64,000 nt of DNA from Faecalispora anaeroviscerum (GTDB lineage: Bacteria > Bacillota > Clostridia > Oscillospirales > Acutalibacteraceae), in contig NZ_CANOOQ010000001.1 of NCBI RefSeq assembly GCF_947568225.1, positions 2,356,001 to 2,420,000 of the forward strand, read 5' to 3'. The notes under the pieces were generated by a model. The model saw nothing but the letters and a program-made list of their open reading frames with translations. It was not told where the DNA came from and did not search any database. Below, one piece after another: positions 8,034 to 15,859 of the stretch; position 1 is the first letter of the stretch, and each line of letters starts with the position of its first letter. The translations under genes and the position numbers were made by a program.

Positions 8034-8705
8034 TTACTGCACTAGTTCGCGCAGGCGCTTTGGGTTGAGCAGGGTGACATGGCCGCGCGAGAGCTGAACC
8101 AGGCCGTCATCGGCAAAATATTTCAGCATGCGGCTCACTACCTCACGGGCGCTGCCCAAATGCCGCGCGATTTCCTCATGGGTCATCGTGAGCGAAGGGG
8201 AGCCTTCAATTTCGCTCTGCTCCAGCAAAAACGCGGAAAGGCGGCTGTCGAAGCTGGTGAACAGAATCTGCTCCATCATCCACATCACATCGGAAAAGCG
8301 GGAGGCCATCAGCTGGCTGGTGTAATCCGCAACGGGCAGGGATTCCTTCATCAGGCTTTCGTACAGCGCGGCGGGCACGATAAAAACATCAGAATCACGC
8401 TCTGCCTGCACATGCAGCTCAAAGCTGATGTTTTTCATGATGCACGACGCGGAGAACAGGCAAATATCCCAGTTAAACAGGCGGTACAAGGTAACCTCCT
8501 TGCCGCCGGCAGATTCGATAAAAACGCGCAGCTGACCATCTCGCACCAGAAGCAGGCCCGAGCAGTCGTTGTGCCCCTGGTGTACGATCTGCCCCCGCGT
8601 AAAGCGCTTCGAATGGGTCTGCGCGCGCACCAGCTGCTGCTGCCGGGGCGTCAGCTTTTCCCACTGGGGAAAAATCTGCTCCAGCGTAATCGGCGTCTGT
8701 TCCAT
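8034..8705 (-). CDS. Crp/Fnr family transcriptional regulator
   Basis: A 223-residue protein with an N-terminal cyclic-nucleotide-binding-type beta barrel (about residues 20-130) and a C-terminal Crp-type winged helix (THEEIARHLGSAREVVSRMLKYF, about 165-190). There is no N-terminal FNR cysteine cluster; Cys residues near the effector domain (NDCSG, ICLFSASCI) may sense redox or a ligand, which is inference. The ATG at 8705 is chosen because GGGGGGTG precedes it by about five bases. A palindrome upstream suggests autoregulation, and the neighbouring thioredoxin/CoADR operon is a plausible target. Confidence 0.9.
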   Translation of the reverse strand: MEQTPITLEQIFPQWEKLTPRQQQLVRAQTHSKRFTRGQIVHQGHNDCSGLLLVRDGQLRVFIESAGGKEVTLYRLFNWDICLFSASCIMKNISFELHVQAERDSDVFIVPAALYESLMKESLPVADYTSQLMASRFSDVMWMMEQILFTSFDSRLSAFLLEQSEIEGSPSLTMTHEEIARHLGSAREVVSRMLKYFADDGLVQLSRGHVTLLNPKRLRELVQ

Positions 8706-8736
8706 GAAAACACCCCCCAAAAAAACAGGCCTTATC

Positions 8737-8750
8737 TGTATTGCGATACA
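8737..8750. promoter_or_regulatory. Palindrome upstream of the Crp/Fnr gene
   Basis: TGTAT-TGCG-ATACA is a perfect 5-4-5 inverted repeat, the half-site spacing used by FNR-type dimers. It lies about 32 bp upstream of the regulator's start codon, so autoregulation is likely if it is a true operator. Confidence 0.5.
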
Positions 8751-8766
8751 AGCTGAAAAAATGGTT

Positions 8767-8803
8767 GATTTCCCCGCTGGGCCAAAGGCGAAGCGGGAAA
8801 ATC
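8767..8803. promoter_or_regulatory. Hairpin upstream of the Crp/Fnr gene
   Basis: A 12-bp stem with one mismatch (GATTTCCCCGCT / AGCGGGAAAATC) and a 13-nt loop. On the minus strand it precedes the regulator gene; it could be a leader hairpin or the end of the CoADR transcript. Confidence 0.4.
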
Positions 8804-8899
8804 ATATCATTTTAAAAAAAGATTGCTGTATCATCAGTATAAGGTCTGTTTTTATTTTATTCAAGGCCGGGGAAATTTTTTAAGCGACAAATTCCGGAA

Positions 8900-10594
8900 T
8901 CAGAGCTTTAATCCGCACGGGTGAGCGGGCGCGCTGTCGTAGGATTGGTTGCCGCGGATCATGCTGTACAGGCGGTAGCCGCCGGAGAGGTTATAGCACG
9001 AAAAACCGTGCTGAGAGAGAATGCGGCAGGCCAAATAGCTGCGCAGGCCGCTCTGGCAGTGAACGTAGATTTCTTTTTCAGGATCGAGTCCTGTGAGGTT
9101 CTCCCGCAGGGAATCAAGCGGAATGTGAACCGCGCCGGGGATCGCGCCGTTGTTCCATTCCATGTCGGTTCTTACGTCCAGCAGCACGGCATTCGGGTCA
9201 TCCACTACGCGGGGAATTTCATTCCAGTGGAACTGCCGCACCTTGCCGGTTAGGATGTTTTCAATCGCGAAGCCGACCATGTTGACCGGGTCTTTGGCGG
9301 AGGAATACGGGGGAGCGTAGCACAGCTCCAGCTCCGCGAGATCAAAGGCGGTCATCCCCGCGCGAATTGCCGTAGCCAGCACATCGCAGCGCTTGTCGAC
9401 ACCGTCGAACCCGACCACCTGCGCGCCGAGGATTCGCCCGGTCGGCTGCTCGAACAGCGCCTTGATCGTCAGGTTCACTGCGCCGGGGTAATAGGTTGCG
9501 TGCGAGGGAGAGAAGATGTGGATTTTATCGTAGGAAAGCCCGGCGGATTTTGCCGCGGCTTCATTCAGGCCGGTGGAGGCGATTGTCATATCGAACAGCT
9601 TCATCACAGAAGAGCCTTGCGTGCCGCGGTATTCACTGCCGAGCCCGCAGATGCAGTCTGCCGCGATACGCCCCTGTTTGTTGGCCGGGCCTGCGAGCGG
9701 CACATAACCGGGCAGGCCGGTGACAAGATTCGTGATCTCGACTGCGTCGCCCACCGCGTAGATGTTTTCATCGGAGGTGCGCATGTGGCTGTCGGTACGG
9801 ATGGCGCCGCGCTCGTTGACGGTAAGGCCGGCGTCGCGTGCCAGCGTGCTTTCGGGCCGGATGCCCGCCGAGAGCAGGAGAAGATCGGCTTCCAGTGTTT
9901 CTCCGTTCTCCAGATGAACACGCAGGCCGTCCGTCTGAGGGTCGATTGCGGTGACCTTCTGTGACAGTACCAGGCCTACCCCCTGGTGGCGCAGGTACTG
10001 CTGCACCTCGCAGGCCATGTCGTAATCCAACGCGGCCATAATGTGATCCATTGCCTCTACCACTGTGGTGGCTACGCCGGCACGCATTAGGTTTTCGGCC
10101 ATTTCAAGGCCGATGAATCCGCCGCCCATCACGACCGCGCGGCGTGGATGGTTCTGCTCAATATATTCCCGGATGCGCAGGGAATCCGGCACGGTGCGCA
10201 GCGTGAACACACGCGCGTCATCGGTACCCGGAATCGGCGGGCGCGCCGGCTCGCCGCCGGGGGAGAGAATCAGCTGATCATAGGATTCCTCATACTCTGT
10301 TCCGGCGGCGAGATCCCGGATAAGCACCGTCTTTTTGTTTGGGCGAATTGCCGCGGCTTCGTGTCCGGTACGCACATCAATACCAAACCTCTGGCGGAAG
10401 CTCTGCGGCGTTTGAAGGGTAAGCGCCTCTTTTCGGTTGATTTCGCCGCCTACATAATATGGCAGCCCGCAGTTGGCGTAAGAAATATAGTGACCGCGTT
10501 CCAGCAGAATGATCTGCGCCGTTTCGTCCAGTCGGCGCAGGCGAGCCGCCGCAGATGCGCCGCCCGCCACCCCACCAATGATAATGACCTTCAT
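8900..10594 (-). CDS. CoA-disulfide reductase / rhodanese fusion (FAD-dependent)
   Basis: A 564-residue flavoprotein. Residues 1-450 form a pyridine-nucleotide disulfide oxidoreductase: FAD motif GGVAGGASAAARLRR, redox Cys42 in YANCGLPYY, and an NAD(P)H loop GGGFIGLEMAENL. Residues about 460-555 are a rhodanese domain with active Cys513 in HCQSGLRS. Such fusions (CoADR-Rhd, Npsr) reduce CoA disulfide, CoA persulfide or polysulfide with NAD(P)H; which one is used here is not visible. It lies 54 bp downstream of thioredoxin on the same strand, so both probably form one operon for thiol/persulfide homeostasis. Confidence 0.92.
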   Translation of the reverse strand: MKVIIIGGVAGGASAAARLRRLDETAQIILLERGHYISYANCGLPYYVGGEINRKEALTLQTPQSFRQRFGIDVRTGHEAAAIRPNKKTVLIRDLAAGTEYEESYDQLILSPGGEPARPPIPGTDDARVFTLRTVPDSLRIREYIEQNHPRRAVVMGGGFIGLEMAENLMRAGVATTVVEAMDHIMAALDYDMACEVQQYLRHQGVGLVLSQKVTAIDPQTDGLRVHLENGETLEADLLLLSAGIRPESTLARDAGLTVNERGAIRTDSHMRTSDENIYAVGDAVEITNLVTGLPGYVPLAGPANKQGRIAADCICGLGSEYRGTQGSSVMKLFDMTIASTGLNEAAAKSAGLSYDKIHIFSPSHATYYPGAVNLTIKALFEQPTGRILGAQVVGFDGVDKRCDVLATAIRAGMTAFDLAELELCYAPPYSSAKDPVNMVGFAIENILTGKVRQFHWNEIPRVVDDPNAVLLDVRTDMEWNNGAIPGAVHIPLDSLRENLTGLDPEKEIYVHCQSGLRSYLACRILSQHGFSCYNLSGGYRLYSMIRGNQSYDSAPAHPCGLKL

Positions 10595-10648
10595 ACGTAT
10601 GCCGTCCTCTCTTGTGTAACTCCAGCCTTTATCCCGGCTTTTGGGGGA

Positions 10649-10963
10649 TTATTTTTCCAGCATTTGAAGAATTTTTGCTTTGGGCTGCAGGCCAACGGAA
10701 GAAGAAATCAGCTTGCCGCCCCGCATTACCGCCAGCATGGGGATGCTCATCACGCGGAAGGACTGAGCCAGCTCCTGCTCTTCGTCTACGTTAACCTTTG
10801 CAACCTTTACTTTTCCTTCCAAATCGTGGCTAAGCTCTTCCACGGTAGGCCCGAGCATCCGGCAGGGTCCGCACCAGGGCGCCCAGAAATCAATCAGCAC
10901 CGGCTGGTCGGATTCGAGAACTTCGTTATGATAATTATTTTTGGTCAAATGGATGACTGCCAT
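10649..10963 (-). CDS. trxA: Thioredoxin
   Basis: A 104-residue classical thioredoxin with the active site WCGPC (Cys31, Cys34), cis-Pro segment SIPMLAV and the usual length. It reduces protein disulfides in the cytoplasm. AGGGGG lies about eight bases before the ATG. It is the first gene of an operon with the CoA-disulfide-reductase/rhodanese fusion, so it may serve persulfide or disulfide turnover as well as general redox control. No thioredoxin reductase is adjacent. Confidence 0.95.
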   Translation of the reverse strand: MAVIHLTKNNYHNEVLESDQPVLIDFWAPWCGPCRMLGPTVEELSHDLEGKVKVAKVNVDEEQELAQSFRVMSIPMLAVMRGGKLISSSVGLQPKAKILQMLEK

Positions 10964-10990
10964 TTGAATAGCCCCCTTGTTTTTTTTTAC

Positions 10991-11032
10991 AGTATAGCAG
11001 TATTCCCCGGAATCGTCTGTGACTAGATTACA
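10991..11032 (-). promoter_or_regulatory. trxA promoter with Crp/Fnr-like site
   Basis: On the minus strand TATACT (plus 10991-10996) has a poor -35 (CAGACG at plus 11014-11019, 17-bp spacer). The near-palindrome TGTAA-N5-TCACA (plus 11018-11032) is centred about 41 bp upstream of the expected start of transcription, the class II activator position of Crp/Fnr proteins. The spacer is one base shorter than the standard CRP site. Confidence 0.5.
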
Positions 11033-11128
11033 AAAAGGAATTCTGCAAAAAACAAATTGATTCTGCTGCTTGGGGGAAGCAAAATCAAAGAAGAATTGGG
11101 TTCAGAGAAAAGAAAAATTCTTGAGGGG

Positions 11129-11157
11129 TTGACTTTTTGTTACGCGGCGAGTACAAT
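11129..11157 (+). promoter_or_regulatory. Promoter of the first substrate-binding protein
   Basis: TTGACT (11129-11134), 17-bp spacer, TACAAT (11152-11157). The transcript would begin near the motif AGCTATTGATGCTTTAAA, which is shared with the promoter of the second paralogue. Confidence 0.8.
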
Positions 11158-11193
11158 TACTTTTAGCTATTGATGCTTTAAACCAATAAATCG

Positions 11194-11219
11194 TTTGCGG
11201 TCGATTGGAGTACCGCAAA
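11194..11219 (+). promoter_or_regulatory. Leader hairpin next to the RBS
   Basis: An 8-bp stem TTTGCGGT / ACCGCAAA with a 10-nt loop ends immediately before AGGAGGAG, so its folding could affect ribosome access to the first lipoprotein gene. The second paralogue's leader lacks it. Confidence 0.45.
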
Positions 11220-11230
11220 AGGAGGAGAAT

Positions 11231-12265
11231 ATGAAACAATTTAGAAAAATGATCGCGGCGGTTCTGACCGTTGCAATGGCGGCTTCTTTGGGTGCATGCG
11301 CAAACGGCGGCGCGGCGACTTCGTCTGCGGCGGTTTCTTCGGCGGCAGCTTCTGCTGAAGGCGGGAAGATGATCAATATCGGTGTCGCTCAGCTGCTGAC
11401 TCACCCCGCGTTGGATGCTTCGTTAAAGGGCTTTAAAGCTGCTCTCGCGTCGCAGGGCTTTGAGGAAGGCAAAAACGTTACTTATGATATTCAGAACGCG
11501 CAGGGCGATCAGTCAAACTGCATTACGATTGCAAATACCTTTGCAAATAAAAAGCCAGACCTGATTCTCGCGATTGCGACTCCGGCGGCGCAGGCTGTGG
11601 CGAAGGTGATCTCCGACACACCGGTCATGATTACGGCGGTAACCGACCCGGCGGAAGCCAAGCTGGTGGCCAGCAATGAAAAGCCCGGCGGAAATGTTTC
11701 CGGCACCAGCGACAAAACGCCGGTAAAGGAACAGATGGAGCTGTTGAAAGAGATCGTTCCCAACGTGCAGACGGTCGGCATCATGTATACCTCCAGCGAA
11801 ACGAACAGCCAGCTGCAGGCCAAATGGGCCAAGGCAGCCTGTGAGGAGATGGGCCTGAAATACCAGGAATTCACCATCTCGAACACGAACGAAATTCAGC
11901 AGGTTGCGCAGTCGATGGTTGGCAAGGTGCAGGCGGTTTACATCCCCACCGACAACATGCTGGCTTCCGGTATGAAGAATGTGGCTGCGGTGACCAATGC
12001 CGCGAAGCTGCCCCTGATCGTGGGCGAGGTTGGCCCCGTACAGAACGGCGGCCTTTGCACCGTCGGCATCAACTATGAAAAGCTCGGCTACCAGACTGGC
12101 CTGATGGCTGCGAAGGTACTCAAAGGCGAGGCGAAGCCCGCAGACATGCCGATTGAATACCAGGCTGATTACGACATCTCTTACAACAGCGCGGTTGCAA
12201 AGCAGCTGGGCATTACCCTTCCCGACCGGATTCTCAAGGGTGAGGATGTCGCGAAAACAAAATAA
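11231..12265 (+). CDS. ABC transporter substrate-binding lipoprotein (TrpX-like), copy 1
   Basis: A 344-residue lipoprotein with signal peptide and lipobox ending at Cys23 (LGAC), a Ser/Ala-rich linker, then an ABC_sub_bind (PF04392-type) periplasmic-binding fold beginning INIGVAQLLTHPALDASL. Relatives in Firmicutes are annotated as TrpX of putative tryptophan/tyrosine importers; the ligand here is unproven. It has its own promoter and a terminator after it, then a second paralogue, permease and ATPase. The start is fixed by GGAGGAG. A 62-bp tract (11660-11721) is identical in the paralogue. Confidence 0.9.
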   Translation: MKQFRKMIAAVLTVAMAASLGACANGGAATSSAAVSSAAASAEGGKMINIGVAQLLTHPALDASLKGFKAALASQGFEEGKNVTYDIQNAQGDQSNCITIANTFANKKPDLILAIATPAAQAVAKVISDTPVMITAVTDPAEAKLVASNEKPGGNVSGTSDKTPVKEQMELLKEIVPNVQTVGIMYTSSETNSQLQAKWAKAACEEMGLKYQEFTISNTNEIQQVAQSMVGKVQAVYIPTDNMLASGMKNVAAVTNAAKLPLIVGEVGPVQNGGLCTVGINYEKLGYQTGLMAAKVLKGEAKPADMPIEYQADYDISYNSAVAKQLGITLPDRILKGEDVAKTK

Positions 12266-12294
12266 GCAATTTCCGGCAGAAGGATGCCGGTTGA

Positions 12295-12326
12295 GGCAGG
12301 CGGAACGCGTTCCGCCTGCCTTTTTT
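12295..12326 (+). terminator. Terminator after binding protein 1
   Basis: A 12-bp perfect GC-rich stem (GGCAGGCGGAAC and complement) with a 2-nt centre is followed by TTTTTT. It isolates the first lipoprotein gene from the second, each having its own promoter. Confidence 0.9.
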
Positions 12327-12402
12327 CTGCCCGGCCGTTTGTGGAAAGCGGAGAAAATGGATCATTTCGGCTTCTTTGCGGCAGAAAGAGAGAAATCGGT
12401 AC

Positions 12403-12431
12403 TTGACATTTTTTTCGGGGCAGAGTAAAAT
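12403..12431 (+). promoter_or_regulatory. Promoter of the second substrate-binding protein
   Basis: TTGACA (12403-12408), 17-bp spacer, TAAAAT (12426-12431), followed by a start region CAGCTATTGATTTGATGCTTT very like that of copy 1. Confidence 0.85.
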
Positions 12432-12501
12432 ACAGCTATTGATTTGATGCTTTAAAACAATGAACACTTCATCTCGATAAAGCGTCTAGAGGAGGACGAG
12501 T

Positions 12502-13545
12502 ATGAAAATGAGAAACAAAATCGCTGCGGCAGCGTTGGCTGCGGTCATGGCGATGTCTGTCACGGCCTGCGGGAATGCGGGTGGCGCTTCGTCTGCTGTT
12601 GCGGAAGGTTCTGCCGCAAGCGGCAAACAAATGATTACCATCGGCGTGTCACAGCTGGTGACCCATCCTTCTCTGGATGCTTCGCTGAAGGGGTTTCAGC
12701 AGGCACTGGCGGATGCGGGCTATGTGGAAGGCCAGAACGTAACCTATGACATACAAAATGCACAGGGCGAACAGGCCAACTGCGTCACAATTGCCAATAC
12801 CTTCGCGAATAAAAAGCCCGACCTGATTCTGGCGATCGGCACCCCGGCGGCGCAGGCGGTGGCCAAGGTCATCACCGATACCCCGATTCTGGTAACGGCG
12901 GTTACCGATCCGGCGGACGCAAAGCTGGTGGCCAGCAATGAAAAGCCCGGCGGAAATGTTTCCGGCACCAGCGACAAAACGCCAGTGAAAGAGCAGATTC
13001 AAATGCTCAAAACCCTCGTTCCCAATATGACGACCGTAGGGTTTTTGTACAGCTCCAGCGAAACGAACAGCAAGCTTCAGATTGAGTGGGCCAAGGCGGC
13101 CTGCGCGGAGCTTGGTCTGAAATATCAGGAATTCACCGCTTCCAGCTCCAACGAGGTGCAGCAGGTGACACAGTCGATGGTGGGCAAGGTGCAGGGCGTT
13201 TATATTCCTACCGATAACCTGATGGCCTCGAGCATGAAGAACGTAACCTCGGTCACCACCGCGAATAAGCTCCCCGTAGTACCCGGCGCGATTGGCATGG
13301 TAACTGACGGCGGCACCTGCACGGTGGGCATCAACTACGAAAAGCTGGGCTACCAGAGCGGCCAAATGGCGATTAAGGTGCTGAAGGGCGAGGCAAAGGT
13401 CAGCGATATGCCCATTGAATACCAGGATACGCTGGATGTTTACTACAACAGCGAAATGGCTGCCAAGCTGGGTTTGGTGCTGCCGGAATCCATTACTAAA
13501 AACGGGCAGGACGCGGTGTCTCCCGCGGCGTCTTCTCAGAAATAA
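12502..13545 (+). CDS. ABC transporter substrate-binding lipoprotein (TrpX-like), copy 2
   Basis: A 347-residue paralogue of the preceding lipoprotein with lipobox Cys23 (VTAC), the same fold and near-identical central segment. It sits directly before the permease and ATPase genes, so it is the more likely dedicated partner; copy 1 may broaden the ligand range. It has a C-terminal extension (QDAVSPAASSQK) absent from copy 1. GAGGAGGA precedes the ATG. Ligand not determinable from sequence; aromatic amino acid or related small molecule is the family guess. Confidence 0.9.
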   Translation: MKMRNKIAAAALAAVMAMSVTACGNAGGASSAVAEGSAASGKQMITIGVSQLVTHPSLDASLKGFQQALADAGYVEGQNVTYDIQNAQGEQANCVTIANTFANKKPDLILAIGTPAAQAVAKVITDTPILVTAVTDPADAKLVASNEKPGGNVSGTSDKTPVKEQIQMLKTLVPNMTTVGFLYSSSETNSKLQIEWAKAACAELGLKYQEFTASSSNEVQQVTQSMVGKVQGVYIPTDNLMASSMKNVTSVTTANKLPVVPGAIGMVTDGGTCTVGINYEKLGYQSGQMAIKVLKGEAKVSDMPIEYQDTLDVYYNSEMAAKLGLVLPESITKNGQDAVSPAASSQK

Positions 13546-13624
13546 GGGTTGCAATCCTTATTCATTTCGTTTACAATAATAAATTGAGTGCGCTCGTGTT
13601 TTGGCTGATGCAAAACGCGGGGAT

Positions 13625-13650
13625 CAGGCGGTGGGGCGGCCCACCGCCTG
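13625..13650 (+). promoter_or_regulatory. Intergenic hairpin between lipoprotein and permease genes
   Basis: A perfect 11-bp GC-rich stem (CAGGCGGTGGG / CCCACCGCCTG) with loop GCGG and no T-run. Such hairpins typically stabilise the upstream mRNA or reduce read-through, giving more binding protein than membrane components. Confidence 0.65.
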
Positions 13651-13685
13651 AAACTGTTATCAATACACTGGAATAGAGGAACGAT

Positions 13686-14690
13686 ATGGATCTAATGAAT
13701 TTACTGGGTGCCGTTCACGGCGCAGTGGCCCAGGGCGTTTTATGGGGAATTATGACGCTGGGTGTTTACTTTACCTTCCGGATTCTGGATTTTCCGGATA
13801 TGACGGTGGATGGTTCGTTTGCTACCGGCGGCGCAATTTCTGCTATTTTGACTGAGAGTGGGATGAACCCCTTTCTCACGCTGCTCTTTGCGCTGGCGGG
13901 TGGTATGCTCTGCGGATTTATCACCGGATTTTTAAACACAAAGATGAAAATCCCGGGAATCCTGGCGGGAATTTTGACGATGACAGCGTTGTATTCCATC
14001 AATTTGCGCTTAATGCACAGCAGGGCCAATGTTCCGCTGCTGGGCGTAGATACGGTGGACGTACAGGTGGGCAACTGGTTTCCCATGCTCTCCCGCTATA
14101 ACGCGCAGTTGATGCTGGGCGGCGTGATTGCGGTGACGATGGTTTTCTTCCTGTACTGGTTCTTTGGAACCGAGCTGGGCAGCGCGATCCGGGCAACCGG
14201 CAACAACCCCCACATGGTGCGTTCGCTCGGTGTGAATACCGATACCATGGTGATTCTGGCCTTGGTGCTTTCAAACGGTCTTGTTGGCCTTTCCGGTGCT
14301 TTGGTGGCGCAGGTGCAGGGCTTCGGCGATGTAAGCATGGGCATCGGAACCATCGTTATCGGTTTGGCGTCTGTTATTATCGGCGAAGTGCTTCTGGGGC
14401 GCATTATGGGCTTTTTGCCGCGCCTGATCGCCATGATCGCCGGCTCGGTGGTGTACCGCATTATTATTGCCGTGGTGTTGTTCTACGGCCTGAAATCGCA
14501 GGATATGAAGCTGCTGTCCTCCATTGTGGTGGCGCTGGCGCTGTTCACGCCCACCATGAGCAGAATGTCTCAGGATTATATGGCTCGCCGTGCGGCGAAC
14601 AGCCCGAATAGGATGGTGCCCGACAAGGCTCTTGAGGATGCGATCGACGATTCGGACAAAGACCCCGATGAGCCGAATCAGAAGGGTTAA
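13686..14690 (+). CDS. ABC transporter permease (TrpY-like)
   Basis: A 334-residue polytopic protein of the BPD_transp_2 (LivH/RbsC-like) permease type, with about eight to nine membrane segments and the conserved DFPDMTVDGSFATGGA and EXXGSAIRATGNNPHMVRSLG motifs. The latter is the cytoplasmic coupling region. The C-terminal tail is acidic (DAIDDSDKDPDEPNQ). It works with the ATPase that starts 12 bp downstream and the upstream lipoproteins as one importer. Confidence 0.92.
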   Translation: MDLMNLLGAVHGAVAQGVLWGIMTLGVYFTFRILDFPDMTVDGSFATGGAISAILTESGMNPFLTLLFALAGGMLCGFITGFLNTKMKIPGILAGILTMTALYSINLRLMHSRANVPLLGVDTVDVQVGNWFPMLSRYNAQLMLGGVIAVTMVFFLYWFFGTELGSAIRATGNNPHMVRSLGVNTDTMVILALVLSNGLVGLSGALVAQVQGFGDVSMGIGTIVIGLASVIIGEVLLGRIMGFLPRLIAMIAGSVVYRIIIAVVLFYGLKSQDMKLLSSIVVALALFTPTMSRMSQDYMARRAANSPNRMVPDKALEDAIDDSDKDPDEPNQKG

Positions 14691-14702
14691 GGAGGATTGG
14701 CG

Positions 14703-15497
14703 ATGCTGAAATTAACAAATGTGTGCCGCACCTTTAACAAAGGTACGGTCAATGAGAAAAGAGCGCTGGTCGACCTGAATCTTCACCTGAAGCCGGGCGA
14801 TTTTGCTACGGTGATCGGCGGAAACGGCGCGGGCAAAAGCACCCTGCTGAATCTGGTGGCCGGTGTGTTCCCGTGCGACGGCGGTAACATTTTGCTGGAT
14901 GGGCAGGACATTACGTTCCTGCCCGAATATAAGCGTGCAAAGCTGCTGGGCCGTGTGTTTCAGGACCCGATGCGCGGCACGGCGGGCAGCATGTGGATTG
15001 AAGAAAACCTTGCGCTGGCGAATCGCCGCGGCCAAAGCCGCACGCTGCGCTGGGGCATTACCAAAGAAGAGAGAGCCGCTTACCGCGAGCAGCTTAAGGT
15101 GCTGGAGCTGGGTCTGGAAGACCGGCTGGACAGCAAGGTGGGCTTGCTGTCTGGTGGGCAGCGTCAGGCGCTGACGCTCCTGATGGCGACCTTGCAGAAG
15201 CCGAAGCTGCTGCTGCTCGATGAGCACACGGCGGCGCTTGACCCCAAAACGGCCGCGACCGTGCTGCGCCTGACGGACGAATTCATTCAGCGCGATAAGC
15301 TGACAGCGCTGATGGTCACACACAACATGAAGGATGCTTTGGCCTACGGGAACCGCATCATCATGATGAACGAGGGCCGGATTCTCTTCGATATTGAGGG
15401 TGAGGAAAAGAAAAGCCTCACGGTGGAGGAACTGCTCAAGCGCTTCCAGTCTGCGCAGGGCGATGCTCTTGTGAACGACAGAATGTTGCTTTCCTGA
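14703..15497 (+). CDS. ABC transporter ATP-binding protein (TrpZ-like)
   Basis: A 264-residue ATPase with Walker A GGNGAGKST, signature LSGGQRQ, and a Walker B of the form LLLLDEHTAALDP, a Thr-containing D-loop variant characteristic of this transporter family. It energises the adjacent permease. The ATG at 14703 is chosen because GGAGG lies seven bases upstream; a TTG six bases earlier is too close to it. A strong terminator ends the operon. Confidence 0.93.
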   Translation: MLKLTNVCRTFNKGTVNEKRALVDLNLHLKPGDFATVIGGNGAGKSTLLNLVAGVFPCDGGNILLDGQDITFLPEYKRAKLLGRVFQDPMRGTAGSMWIEENLALANRRGQSRTLRWGITKEERAAYREQLKVLELGLEDRLDSKVGLLSGGQRQALTLLMATLQKPKLLLLDEHTAALDPKTAATVLRLTDEFIQRDKLTALMVTHNMKDALAYGNRIIMMNEGRILFDIEGEEKKSLTVEELLKRFQSAQGDALVNDRMLLS

Positions 15498-15514
15498 CCG
15501 AAATTTTTGCTTAT

Positions 15515-15544
15515 AAAAAGGGCTTGCATAGCAAGCCCTTTTTT
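15515..15544 (+). terminator. Terminator of the TrpXYZ-like operon
   Basis: A 13-bp perfect stem (AAAAAGGGCTTGC and complement) with loop ATA and a T-run, 17 bp after the ATPase stop. Confidence 0.92.
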
Positions 15545-15681
15545 CTGTATGACGGAGAATATGAGGGGAGAGAGGAACAGTATGACAAAACTGCTGCTTG
15601 GTGCCATTTCTTTATTTTTCAATGAAAAACTTCCGTCACATGGCTGAAGCACATAAGAAAGTAGAATTGGGTAGAAAGAAG

Positions 15682-15710
15682 GCCCTTTCCGTTTTGAAAG
15701 CGGAAAGGGC
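15682..15710. other. Orphan hairpin
   Basis: A 10-bp perfect stem GCCCTTTCCG / CGGAAAGGGC with a 9-nt loop and no strong T-run, in the gene-free stretch 15498-15820. The surrounding 300 bp holds no convincing reading frame. Confidence 0.5.
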
Positions 15711-15755
15711 TTCAATCATTTTGTAGTTTTGGCAAAATAAATTGTTATTAAAAGT

Positions 15756-15780
15756 GCGCCGGATTTTTAAAACCCGGCGC
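15756..15780. other. Orphan GC hairpin
   Basis: GCGCCGG / CCGGCGC stem with an AT-rich 11-nt loop, followed on the minus strand by ACTTTTAAT. It could insulate the downstream RNA promoter from either side. Confidence 0.45.
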
Positions 15781-15824
15781 GTCTGCTCAAAATGTGACAT
15801 TTTTGCACATATCTCTAATGCATC

Positions 15825-15853
15825 TTGCAATTAATTACAATAAATGGTATAAT
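15825..15853 (+). promoter_or_regulatory. Promoter of a structured RNA
   Basis: TTGCAA (15825-15830), exactly 17 bp, then consensus TATAAT (15848-15853). The predicted start (about 15860) coincides with the first base of a helix closed by sequences 250 nt downstream, and there is no start codon with an RBS nearby. Confidence 0.8.
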
Positions 15854-15859
15854 TTACCT

